The translations under genes and the position numbers were made by a program. Shown here piece after piece: positions 55,886 to 64,000 of a stretch of 64,000 nucleotides of DNA (within the stretch, counting starts at the first letter, position 1; every line of letters begins with the position of its first letter). Origin of the DNA: Tectiglobus diatomicola (lineage in GTDB: Bacteria > Pseudomonadota > Alphaproteobacteria > Rhizobiales > Hyphomicrobiaceae); NCBI GenBank assembly GCA_039583345.1, contig JAZDSJ010000012.1:1-64000 (forward strand). Direction: 5' to 3'. Under the pieces are notes generated by a model. That model ran no database searches. It was not told where the DNA came from and saw only the letters and a list, made by a program, of their open reading frames with translations.

Positions 55886-56998
55886 ATGTATAACTCTTCA
55901 CGGCATGGAAAAGATAATAAATCAGGCTTACGAATGGGCTGGTCAACAGGCGCTTGTGCAACAGCTGCTACAAAAGCAGCCCTCGAACTGTTACTGACCG
56001 GTCGTACATCTAACCCGGTGACTATCACTCTGCCTAAAGGCAAGAAGTCAGATTTTTCACTAGTTTTTGATGAAGCGGGTGAAGGCTGGGCTCGCACTGG
56101 AGTGTTAAAAGACGCTGGTGATGATCCTGATGTAACGCATGGGGCACTGATCATCTCAACTGTTCGCCCAAGCTTCACTGGAAGTGGTCTTATCTTCAAG
56201 GCTGGCTACGGCGTAGGTATAATAACAAAAGCTGGCTTGCCTCTCTCTGTTGGTGAACCAGCGATTAATCCTGTTCCCCGCGAAATGATAGCACAATCGA
56301 TCTTAGAGATTAGCCGCAGCCTTGACATAGTGTGCAACGATCTTGAAGTCGAAATTTCTGTTCCCAACGGTGTTCTTCTTGCCCAAAAAACTTGGAATCC
56401 ACGATTGGGTATAATCGGTGGTATTTCTATACTTGGGACAACTGGTATTGTTAAACCATTTTCTTGTGAAGCTTGGATTCATTCTATACATCGTGGCATA
56501 GATGTTGCCCGTGCCAACGGGCTAACTCGCATTGCGGCAACTACCGGCTCCACCTCTGAACGCGCAGTGAAAAATTACTTTGATCTACCGTACATCGCAC
56601 TTATCGACATGGGTGACTTCATCGGTGGGACACTTAAGTATTTACGTAAAAATCCTGTGTCTAACGTTGTTATAGCTGGTGGTTTTGCAAAAATGTGCAA
56701 ACTTGCGCAAGGGTGTCTTAACTTACATTCAGATAGTAGCCAAGTTGACTTTCTATTGCTCTCAAAAAGAGTTGCCTCTCTGGGTGCTCCTGAAACTGTG
56801 ACGGCGGCAGTTGCTAAGTCTAAAACTGCTTCAAATGCACTAGAGATATGTGATTGCGCTGGTATCTCTTTATCTTCTGATATTGCCATGTCTGCACAAA
56901 AAAGTGCGAAGGATATCCTAGATTTTCCTGATATTAATCTTGATGTAATGGTGGTTAATCGCGCTGGGGAAATTATCTCTTACACTAATACTGTGTAG
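55886..56998 (+). CDS. cbiD: Cobalt-precorrin-5B C1-methyltransferase CbiD
   Basis: CbiD methylates C1 of the corrin precursor in cobalamin synthesis. The 370-aa product has the family opening R-M-G-W-S-T-G-A-C-A-T-A-A-T-K-A-A, L-P-K-G-K, the D-A-G-D-D-P-D-V-T-H-G motif, P-A-I-N-P-V-P-R, and G-I-I-G-G-I-S-I-L-G-T-T-G-I-V. AGGG lies 8 nt before the ATG. It is the alternative to CobF in the anaerobic-type route, but also occurs in alphaproteobacteria with otherwise aerobic sets. cobB lies 4 kb upstream on the same strand with unrelated genes between. Confidence 0.95.
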   Translation: MYNSSRHGKDNKSGLRMGWSTGACATAATKAALELLLTGRTSNPVTITLPKGKKSDFSLVFDEAGEGWARTGVLKDAGDDPDVTHGALIISTVRPSFTGSGLIFKAGYGVGIITKAGLPLSVGEPAINPVPREMIAQSILEISRSLDIVCNDLEVEISVPNGVLLAQKTWNPRLGIIGGISILGTTGIVKPFSCEAWIHSIHRGIDVARANGLTRIAATTGSTSERAVKNYFDLPYIALIDMGDFIGGTLKYLRKNPVSNVVIAGGFAKMCKLAQGCLNLHSDSSQVDFLLLSKRVASLGAPETVTAAVAKSKTASNALEICDCAGISLSSDIAMSAQKSAKDILDFPDINLDVMVVNRAGEIISYTNTV

Positions 56999-57021
56999 GA
57001 GATAAAAAATTAGCTGCGCTA

Positions 57022-57053
57022 TAAGTATAAAAGCTAAAGTAGCATCTTTAGCT
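57022..57053 (-). terminator. Terminator of the ECF-S-like gene
   Basis: AGCTAAAG (57032-57039) and CTTTAGCT (57046-57053) form a perfect 8-bp stem with loop TAGCAT. On the minus strand TTTATACTTA follows. The stem overlaps the stop codon of the membrane-protein gene and may also act on cbiD. Confidence 0.65.
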
Positions 57054-58317
57054 ATCCGAGTGTAGGCCTCTTATCATAACAGAATTTTTTCAGATATCTT
57101 CCTACACGCGAAACAATTAGTACAAGATACCTAAGTAAGGAAATGACTACCACTACTCCGAGAGCTCCCATGAGTTTGTCTTTGAGTAGTTTAGACGCTT
57201 CATTACTAAACTGGGATTCGAGCCAACCTACAATAAAATAAATCATGACAGAATATAAAATAGCAAATTTCATACTGTCTTCGTACGCGTCTTTTAGATT
57301 CGAATTAATTTTTTTAAAAGTATACTCTCTTTGTTCTTTACCGGACGGTTTAAACCACCAAGCGTTGAAGCGACCACTCACAATCATTAATGCTATAGTC
57401 ATTATGAAAATGTTATAGAAAGTCCATAGCATAAATGCGGAGAGCAATCCGGCGCGTTCATAGACGTATGTGGTGTATAAGTATATCAGAAATAAAAATA
57501 TAAAGTAATAGGCAGCCCCAACTACTGGGTGGTTAGTAATTATGGTCTTGGAAAACGGGTGAGACATTTTATATCTTCGCGCATCTAAAATGTAAGCTAT
57601 GACAATAATGGCGGAAGAGAAACAAACAAGATGATCAGGAAAACTTATTATGAGTTTGGTAGCAGCGATCTTTAAAACTTCATACTCGATCACACTACTT
57701 GTTTCAAAAAATAGTAATCGTATGATTTTACAAATATTTAATGATGTGTTTTTGATTTGTTGTTGACCATCTGAGCTGCATGCATTTCCAAATTGATCAA
57801 TCTCCATTATTATAGCAAAGGAAAAAGACGCAGCTAGGTCAGTCAAGAAGGAAAGCAGGATTATTGCAATCAGCAGTCGGCCAGCAGGATACTTTTTATG
57901 ATCACCACTGAATAGATTGGCTGCCATTGTACGGTGCATGGTTCTAGGAACTAAAAAAACCACCATTCCAATTACCATGTGGACTGGAGCGAATAAAAAA
58001 TAGTTTGTAAATCTTTGCGAGGATACAGAAGATATAAATTCAGGCACAAACATTTGGCCAATGTATGTACTGACAATACCTACAATAGATGAGTGTATAG
58101 GCCCATATATCATTGCAATAGCGATAGTACCAGAAAAATCTAAAAGTAGGATGTTATCAGTGAGCTCGGATGCAAGAACGCCTAATAAATTTGTAATAAC
58201 GCAGATGGAAACTAGAATCACAGACTTAAAAGTAGAAACAGCTACCAATTTAAATTGAGAATTCGTCTTAACTGTAGATACTCTAGTAGATTTATCATTT
58301 TTAATATGTTGGTGCAT
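57052..58317 (-). CDS. Multi-pass membrane protein with ECF S-component-like N-terminus
   Basis: The product (421 aa) has about nine to ten hydrophobic segments. Segments around residues 45-110 resemble the substrate-binding S subunits of energy-coupling-factor vitamin transporters: an I-L-L-L-D-F-S-G-T-I-A-I-A-M-I-Y-G-P segment followed by G-I-V-S-T-Y-I-G. The C-terminal half is unrelated and less conserved-looking. No ATPase or EcfT gene is nearby. Its place directly convergent to cbiD suggests a link to cobalt or corrinoid uptake, which is inference only. A short Lys/Arg-rich N-terminus precedes the first helix. Confidence 0.6.
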   Translation of the reverse strand: MHQHIKNDKSTRVSTVKTNSQFKLVAVSTFKSVILVSICVITNLLGVLASELTDNILLLDFSGTIAIAMIYGPIHSSIVGIVSTYIGQMFVPEFISSVSSQRFTNYFLFAPVHMVIGMVVFLVPRTMHRTMAANLFSGDHKKYPAGRLLIAIILLSFLTDLAASFSFAIIMEIDQFGNACSSDGQQQIKNTSLNICKIIRLLFFETSSVIEYEVLKIAATKLIISFPDHLVCFSSAIIVIAYILDARRYKMSHPFSKTIITNHPVVGAAYYFIFLFLIYLYTTYVYERAGLLSAFMLWTFYNIFIMTIALMIVSGRFNAWWFKPSGKEQREYTFKKINSNLKDAYEDSMKFAILYSVMIYFIVGWLESQFSNEASKLLKDKLMGALGVVVVISLLRYLVLIVSRVGRYLKKFCYDKRPTLG

Positions 58318-59012
58318 TTATTAGATTAGCTTAATAGTAAAAAAGTTTAGTTGAAAAAACTAAGTAATAAAATATTAGACTACTTATGTGCTATAGCAGA
58401 GATATTACTGACTATTGTTACTAGCTGTTATTCAAATATATTATGGCGCATTAAATCCATAACACTCAGGTTATTTTTCACACATGCATTTAAGGCTTTA
58501 TTTACGTGCATTCATTATTTAATAAAATGACTACTAATAGCCTAGTCGCTTCTATAATAAATATACTACAAATAATTATTTAATAACAGTCTAGTTTGAA
58601 CTTAGTGTCATTAAATAGGACTTCAAAAGATCCAAGAACAAAAGCTTCCAAAAGGTCTAAGTCTAATAATTTTTCTCAGTAAGCCATAGGAATTTTCTCT
58701 GGGGTGTAAGAAGAATTTAATGCTTTAATAAGAAATGGTAAAAACATATTGAATATTTAAAAATGCAAACGAACTAAAATTTACACTTAGTATGAAATGC
58801 TAAAAAACTCGTCCTTTAGATTTCTAAGGCCAAATTTATCTAATTTTATTCTAATATTTGTTACACGTTACTTGAGCTAATAATAGCTTTATCTTAGTAA
58901 TTTCCAAGCTCAAATCATAATTCAGAAAGTTACACAGCATTAAGAATGTAAAAAGTCACGAGAAGTGAATTCTTTATACGAAATTATATTAGCATATAGT
59001 TAATATAGATTA
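58318..59012. other. Intergenic, possible faint coding remnant
   Basis: Most of these 695 bp are featureless. A minus-strand stretch near 58560-58750 reads MFLPFLIKALNSSYTPEKIP, a stop, then LLDLDLLEAFVLGSFEVLF. I do not recognise it and cannot exclude chance. A weak TCAC/GTGA stem with a T-run follows glmS near 58945-58975. Confidence 0.3.
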
Positions 59013-60833
59013 TTACTCAACTGTTACAGATTTAGCCAGATTTCTAGGCTGATCAATATCTGTCCCCATCATTATAGCAGTATGGTAAGCAATTAGTTGA
59101 ACTGAAACTGCATAAAGAAAAGGCATCGCGTATGGATGAGCTTTAGGTATCTCCAAATTTGCTAAAAGTTCACATCCTACCTTATTGACATCAGCATCAG
59201 ACAACAAAACAATACGGCCTTCGCGCGAGGCAATCTCTTGCACACTAGAGATAGTTTTATCGAATAACGAGTCTTCAGGAGCCAAAATAATTACCGGCAT
59301 CTTCTCATCGACAAGCGCAATAGGTCCATGTTTTAATTCACCGGCGGGATATCCTTCAGCGTGTATGTAAGATATTTCTTTGAGCTTTAGAGCTCCCTCG
59401 AGAGCAATTGGACAATAAATGCCTCGTCCGAGATATAATGTACTTTTAGCACCAGATAATCTACAACCCAGATCATTGTATTTTACTTCATCATGAAGCA
59501 TATCTGCAATTAGACGCGGAATGTCAGCCAATCCAGCTATCATCTCTTGCTCACCTGTTTTAGAGATAGTTCCACGGACCCGTCCTAACATCAGACAAAA
59601 GCATGCAATTGCAGCAAGTTGGCAGGTAAAAGCTTTAGTAGATGCAACACCAATCTCCGGACCGGCAAATGTTGGTATTATTGCATCCGATTCTCTTGCT
59701 ATTGTAGAGGTATGTACATTTACAATTGAGACAATATGCTGATTTTCTGTTTTACAATATCGAAGTGCTGCCAAAGTATCAGCGGTTTCACCAGACTGAG
59801 AAATGAAAAGTGCAAGACCATTTTGTGTTAGTGGTCGCTCGCGGTAACGCATCTCAGAAGAGAAATCGACCTCAACGGGCAATTGAGCATAACGTTCTAT
59901 CCAATATTTTCCTACGAGACCCGAATAATATGCTGTCCCACAACCAGAAATTAAAATTTGTTTTATTGTAGTTAAGTCGACCCCAATATCAAATGGTCGC
60001 AGTATATGGCTAGCTAAATCGATATAATTTGATAAGGTTTGTCTTATGACTTCTGGTTGCTCATGAATTTCTTTATGCATAAAATGACGGTAACTTCCCT
60101 TATCTAGCTTTGAAGCATTTGTCATTAGTGTTGTTGTTGAACGTTGAACGGTTTCACCATCACTATTACGGATAACGGCATTGTCACGTGTCAGAACGGC
60201 CCAGTCCCCATCCTCTAAATAGGTTACCGACGAGGTGAACGGAGTAAGTGCTATTGCATCAGATCCGATATAAGTTCCTGTACTGCCGTGGCCTATTACT
60301 AAAGGACTTCCTTGCCGTGCTGCAATCATTAGATTTTCATCTGATGAAAAAATGATACCGAGAGCAAAAGTTCCTTTAAGACGTTTCAGCACATGACCTA
60401 CAGCATCTACTGCTCCTTCACCGTTTCGCATATAGTAGCTAATCATATGCACAACAGTTTCTGTATCTGTCTCTGAATGGAAAATGTAACCTTTCGATGA
60501 TAGCTCATGGCGTAATTCTCGAAAGTTTTCAATTATCCCGTTGTGAACAACAGAAACATCTTTACTCATATGAGGATGGGCGTTACGTAATGTTGGTTTT
60601 CCGTGAGTTGCCCAACGAGTATGCCCGATACCTGTAGAACCTTTTAAGGGACTGTTTTGCAGAAGCTTGGTTAGATTGTGTAGTTTCCCTTCGGCACGGC
60701 GACTGTCTAGCTGACCTTCATTAACAGTCGCTACACCAGCTGAGTCATAACCGCGGTATTCCAAAAGCTTCAATGACTTCAGCAAATCATTAGAAACAGA
60801 TTTAGCTCCTAATATTCCTATGATACCGCACAT
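59013..60833 (-). CDS. glmS: Glucosamine-fructose-6-phosphate aminotransferase (isomerizing)
   Basis: GlmS makes glucosamine-6-phosphate for peptidoglycan and LPS. The 606-aa product starts MCGIIGILG with the glutaminase nucleophile Cys, followed by G-Y-D-S-A-G, G-I-G-H-T-R-W-A-T-H-G and N-G-I-I-E-N, then two SIS isomerase domains (I-S-G-C-G-T-A-Y-Y-S-G-L and L-Y-L-G-R-G-I-Y), and ends in the invariant P-R-N-L-A-K-S-V-T-V-E. It is full length. No glmS ribozyme is expected in this group and none was seen. Confidence 0.97.
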   Translation of the reverse strand: MCGIIGILGAKSVSNDLLKSLKLLEYRGYDSAGVATVNEGQLDSRRAEGKLHNLTKLLQNSPLKGSTGIGHTRWATHGKPTLRNAHPHMSKDVSVVHNGIIENFRELRHELSSKGYIFHSETDTETVVHMISYYMRNGEGAVDAVGHVLKRLKGTFALGIIFSSDENLMIAARQGSPLVIGHGSTGTYIGSDAIALTPFTSSVTYLEDGDWAVLTRDNAVIRNSDGETVQRSTTTLMTNASKLDKGSYRHFMHKEIHEQPEVIRQTLSNYIDLASHILRPFDIGVDLTTIKQILISGCGTAYYSGLVGKYWIERYAQLPVEVDFSSEMRYRERPLTQNGLALFISQSGETADTLAALRYCKTENQHIVSIVNVHTSTIARESDAIIPTFAGPEIGVASTKAFTCQLAAIACFCLMLGRVRGTISKTGEQEMIAGLADIPRLIADMLHDEVKYNDLGCRLSGAKSTLYLGRGIYCPIALEGALKLKEISYIHAEGYPAGELKHGPIALVDEKMPVIILAPEDSLFDKTISSVQEIASREGRIVLLSDADVNKVGCELLANLEIPKAHPYAMPFLYAVSVQLIAYHTAIMMGTDIDQPRNLAKSVTVE

Positions 60834-61048
60834 AATTACCTCTTTGCATTCTCAGCTTCGTGTATTTACAATTTTTTTTAGTCCTAAGATCTTTACGAGG
60901 GTACTGTAAAAACTGAGATATTCAAAATAGGTCACATTTTATATTGGTCACTATTTAACATGAAATAAAGCTATGAGTTGCAGTTACATGATGATGTTAG
61001 TCATTAACATCTAATCATAATGTGAGTATTTGTTAGATATTCTGTGAG

Positions 61049-61276
61049 TTATTTTTTACATTGTATGGTGAACTGAAAGTAATCTTGGTGTATTTTCTTA
61101 TCAAGAAGTGCATGCCCTTCAGAATCACAGAAAGCAACAAAGTCATCAACTGAGCCAGGATCTGTAGTTAGAACTATAAGCACATCACCCACAGACACTC
61201 CACGCATTGCTTTGTGGGTTCTAAGTATGGGCAAAGGACATTGCAACCCTCGAGCATCGAGTTTTTTATAAATCAT
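61049..61276 (-). CDS. tusA: TusA/SirA-family sulfur carrier
   Basis: The 75-aa product shows the family signature L-D-A-R-G-L-Q-C-P-L-P-I-L-R with the persulfide-carrying Cys (C13), then a V-L-T-T-D-P-G-S-V-D-D-F segment. TusA-type proteins pass sulfur for tRNA thiolation, molybdenum cofactor or related uses. The frame is open to 61396, but the 40 extra hydrophobic residues have no counterpart in the family. The ATG at 61276 directly before Y-K-K-L-D-A-R is preferred. It is divergent from the MMPL gene. Confidence 0.88.
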   Translation of the reverse strand: MIYKKLDARGLQCPLPILRTHKAMRGVSVGDVLIVLTTDPGSVDDFVAFCDSEGHALLDKKIHQDYFQFTIQCKK

Positions 61277-61409
61277 ACTATATTCTTTAAATGTGTTGCA
61301 TATTAATGCAATGAAAATATGAAGTATATAACACATTATAATAATAAGTTGGCAAATATTGCAATTCTTCGACTGGTATTTCAAAATGTTTCGCAAAATT
61401 TCAAATTAA

Positions 61410-61430
61410 TAGTCGACTAGTAGTCGACCA
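61410..61430. promoter_or_regulatory. Phased TAGTCGAC repeat in the tusA/MMPL divergent promoter
   Basis: TAGTCGACTA (61410-61419) is a perfect palindrome and TAGTCGAC recurs at 61421-61428, exactly 11 nt later, one helical turn. It lies between the divergent tusA and MMPL genes, about 85 bp before the latter. Confidence 0.4.
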
Positions 61431-61514
61431 GCAGATAAGATGATAACGTTCCCTCCAAAGTACAACTAAGCTAAAATATTTATCATATTAATATCGGAAT
61501 GTTTCTAGTTGCCA

Positions 61515-63863
61515 ATGTTAGATCTTAATGAACAACGTTACTTGAATCTTACGTTCGGACTCGAGAAACTTGGGCTAATTGCTCTGCGTGCCCCGTTTTT
61601 TTCTCTAGTTACAATAGTTTGCCTTTGTGCATTTGCAATTTCAGGCTTTATGCAATTAAGAGTTGATGACTCTCTTTCGGAGCTTTTCCGTACAGATAGC
61701 GAGGAATTCCGCGTATATGAAACTATTGATCGTCGTTTCCCATCAAGCGAGTATGATGTTCTAGCTGTTGTTAATGGCGAGGCGTTGTTAACCCGTGAGG
61801 GTCTGCATGCTATTGTCAACGCAGTAATAGACTTACAGCTTATACCTGGTGTTGATGGTTTGATTTCTATGTTGTCTGCCAGAGAAAAGCCGGACAAAAA
61901 TGGTTACGCAGCTCCAATAGTTCCTGACAAACTGCCAAAAGATGAAGTGGAATATGAGCGCATTGTTAACAAGTTGCGCTTAAATGAGGTTGTTAAAGGC
62001 AAGTTTCTATCTGATGACGGGCAGCTAGCACTAATTGTTTTGTCATTAAAACGTGATTTTATAGCCAAGGAAGGCGCTCAACAAACTATTTACGAAATTC
62101 AGAGTACAGCAGAAGCCGCTCTAAAATCTGCAGGTCTTACCGTACGTCTTACTGGTGCGCCGGTAATGCAGCTTGAAATCCGAAATGCAGTGGAACGAGA
62201 CCAGCTAATCTATAACGGCCTGGGGTTTGTTCTTGGTGCTTTAACCGCATTTCTATTTTTCCGCAGGGTATCTTTGACTATTTTAGTTATTATGGGGCCA
62301 TCAATTGCCATCCTTTGGACACTTGGTGTTGTTGGTAATTTGGACTTTCGATTAAACATTTTTATTAATGTGCTCACACCGCTCATTTTAGTGTCTGGGT
62401 TTTCAGATTCAATGCACTTAGTATTTGCAATACGACGAAACATTCTTAAAGGTAAAGATCGTCTCTTTGCTGCTCGCAGCGCCATTAGAGAAGTTGCTCC
62501 GGCCTGTTTGTTGACGGCAATGAATGCTTCACTGGCATTGCTATCGTTCGCTCTTGCTGAGACTGCTCTCATTAAAACTTTTGGTTTGGCTGCAATAATT
62601 GCAATAGGTATCTCTTATTTAGCTGTCGCCGTTGTAGTTCCTACTTTGGCTGTTTTTATTGTAAGCAACGAATCTGGAAGTGAACGCGACGACGCTGAAA
62701 ATAATTCAGCAATGAAATTACTTAAAGCCATTACGGAATCTATTGTGCGCAGAGTCGCATCTGCTCCACTTAGGTGGTTTTCTCTCAGCGTTATAATAGT
62801 TGTTGTTACTGGTTTTATTTATCTTCAACTCGAACCAAGGTATCGGTTAGCAGACCAAGTTCCAGATAAAGAACAAGCTCTAGAAGCGTCGGCCAGTCTC
62901 GACCGTAATTTGACAGGAGCTAATCCTATTCACATTATGATCGAATGGTCCAATGAGGCGAGCATATACGATGAAAAGACATTGTCTGTGATCAAAGCCT
63001 CTCATAATATACTCGAAGAACAGGCCGGTTTGGGGAATGTCTGGTCTCTTGAAAGTTTGCGCCGATGGCTTGCTGCTGCAGGTGATGACAGCACTGAGAC
63101 GGTTAGAGGGTACGTTCGTATTCTTCCGACCCATCTTCAATCACGCTTTCTTTCTAATGATCAAAAGGCTGTTCTTGTTACTGGCCGCCTGCCGGACATT
63201 GATGCTAACAAGCTCTTAGCTAAGGTAGAACTCATAGACAACGCTTTAAAACCAATTCGTTCAATTTACCCCGATTATAAAATATCGGTTACTGGTCTAT
63301 CTGTCATAGCTGCACAGAATTCAAATAAATTGATAAACGAGCTAAATTTAGGCTTGATTGGCGACATGTTTATAATTTTTGTTTTTCTAGGGATTGCACT
63401 TCGTTCCATTTTAGTAAGTTTTGCTAGTATACTTCCATCACTTTTTCCAATATTTATAACTGGTTGTGTACTTTGGTTTTTAGATAGCGGTTTGCAATTC
63501 GCTTCCATTATTGCTATAACTACCGCCTTTGCCTTAGCTATTGACTCCACTATTCATTTTCTCAACCGTTATCGTATAGAGGAGTCTCGGCTTGGCCCCT
63601 GTGCTAACTATCACGATATATTGATATCTAGCATTCACCATATTGGTCCAGCAATTGTATTAACAACAATAGTTTTGACACTCGGACTTAGCGTAACTGT
63701 ACTTTCTAGTCTTCCTTCTCTGCGTTCATTTGGCATGCTTACGGGTGTTTGCCTGTCCGCTTCTTTGATAGGTCAGCTTGTGGTATTACCTGCCTCTGTA
63801 GCATTCTACCGCCGCATATGGCCATATAAAGAAAAGCTGGTTAATAATGTAGAAGACATATAA
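61515..63863 (+). CDS. MMPL/RND-family membrane transporter
   Basis: This is a proton-driven RND superfamily protein (about 782 aa) of the MMPL/sterol-sensing type. One helix near residue 35 is followed by a ~190-residue periplasmic domain, five further helices, and a repeat of this layout in the second half. The characteristic helix-4 and helix-10 segments are V-S-G-F-S-D-S-M-H (residue ~298) and A-F-A-L-A-I-D-S-T-I-H-F (~674). Relatives export lipids, hopanoids or similar hydrophobic compounds (HpnN-like); the cargo here is unknown. I prefer the ATG at 61515 over a TTG at 61509. No partner adaptor gene is present in the window. Confidence 0.9.
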   Translation: MLDLNEQRYLNLTFGLEKLGLIALRAPFFSLVTIVCLCAFAISGFMQLRVDDSLSELFRTDSEEFRVYETIDRRFPSSEYDVLAVVNGEALLTREGLHAIVNAVIDLQLIPGVDGLISMLSAREKPDKNGYAAPIVPDKLPKDEVEYERIVNKLRLNEVVKGKFLSDDGQLALIVLSLKRDFIAKEGAQQTIYEIQSTAEAALKSAGLTVRLTGAPVMQLEIRNAVERDQLIYNGLGFVLGALTAFLFFRRVSLTILVIMGPSIAILWTLGVVGNLDFRLNIFINVLTPLILVSGFSDSMHLVFAIRRNILKGKDRLFAARSAIREVAPACLLTAMNASLALLSFALAETALIKTFGLAAIIAIGISYLAVAVVVPTLAVFIVSNESGSERDDAENNSAMKLLKAITESIVRRVASAPLRWFSLSVIIVVVTGFIYLQLEPRYRLADQVPDKEQALEASASLDRNLTGANPIHIMIEWSNEASIYDEKTLSVIKASHNILEEQAGLGNVWSLESLRRWLAAAGDDSTETVRGYVRILPTHLQSRFLSNDQKAVLVTGRLPDIDANKLLAKVELIDNALKPIRSIYPDYKISVTGLSVIAAQNSNKLINELNLGLIGDMFIIFVFLGIALRSILVSFASILPSLFPIFITGCVLWFLDSGLQFASIIAITTAFALAIDSTIHFLNRYRIEESRLGPCANYHDILISSIHHIGPAIVLTTIVLTLGLSVTVLSSLPSLRSFGMLTGVCLSASLIGQLVVLPASVAFYRRIWPYKEKLVNNVEDI

Positions 63864-64000
63864 ATTTTCAACTTATAACGTGTCAATACATAAGAAACTC
63901 CAGGATTAGTGATCAATAATTTTTATATACGATTTTCGTTTTACTTTTACATCGAATATCACATTCGAAAAAATCTGTTGTTCACAACCTAAATGTAACA

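Noticed and set aside
61277..61396. 40-residue N-terminal extension of TusA
   Set aside because: TusA proteins begin just before the L-D-A-R-G-L-x-C-P motif, and the extension has no family counterpart.
1..64000. CRISPR arrays, insertion sequences, prophage or integrase genes
   Set aside because: No spaced direct repeats, transposase or integrase motifs were seen. The only tandem repeats encode the pentapeptide array.

Overview
The window looks like a slowly decaying alphaproteobacterial chromosome. It is AT-rich, about 72% protein-coding by my count (44 intact genes), with many intergenic stretches of 0.3-1.2 kb and at least one unmistakable full-length pseudogene (purD). Lineage evidence comes from alphaproteobacterial families: Porin_2-like porins carrying a GGDCCADLEER segment, DUF2093 beside xseA, a TIGR02301 protein, DUF1178, ELM1, a fabA-fabB-fabI block, and carB followed by greA. 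That last pair makes me favour a Rhodospirillales-like organism. Decay plus retained biosynthesis suggests a host-associated or otherwise reduced genome, possibly comparable to symbionts such as Candidatus Endolissoclinum; this is inference. I saw no rRNA, tRNA, insertion sequence, prophage or CRISPR array.

Layout. 0.2-7 kb: DsbD-N-like protein, yqgE, carB, greA and an ELM1-family protein. 7.1-7.7 kb: an unidentified reading frame broken only by nonsense codons. 8-10.7 kb: a large membrane-anchored pentapeptide-repeat protein. 10.7-14 kb: a choline/betaine-type ABC importer. 14.3-16.8 kb: cutA, nadK, rpmF and a small membrane protein. 17.4-20.7 kb: two tandem paralogous porins, each with a terminator, the first with a GC-rich palindromic upstream region. 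21-25.5 kb: Ubi-type hydroxylase, grxC, DUF1178 and an SH3-like protein. 26-29 kb: fabA, fabB and fabI. 29.1-33.3 kb: purD pseudogene, xseA, DUF2093 and TIGR02301. 33.3-38 kb: serA, hom and a class I aminotransferase. 38.9-42.8 kb: dihydroorotase, ygfZ, an HD hydrolase and a Cys-pair membrane protein. 43-47 kb: a divergent IlvD with an attenuator-like leader, and an orphan internal-repeat protein. 47.7-57 kb: AsmA, cobB, an L,D-transpeptidase, a HAD hydrolase, a FAH-family protein and cbiD. 57-64 kb: an ECF-S-like membrane protein, glmS, tusA and an MMPL transporter.

Together the genes keep amino-acid (Ser, Thr/Met branch, branched chain), pyrimidine, cobalamin, unsaturated fatty acid and envelope functions, while purine synthesis has lost its local purD copy. 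The most unusual items are the pentapeptide membrane protein, the 46.2-kb repeat protein, the porin leader GC island with a 24-nt alternating purine/pyrimidine tract, the attenuator-like ilvD leader, and the two pseudogenes with different modes of decay.
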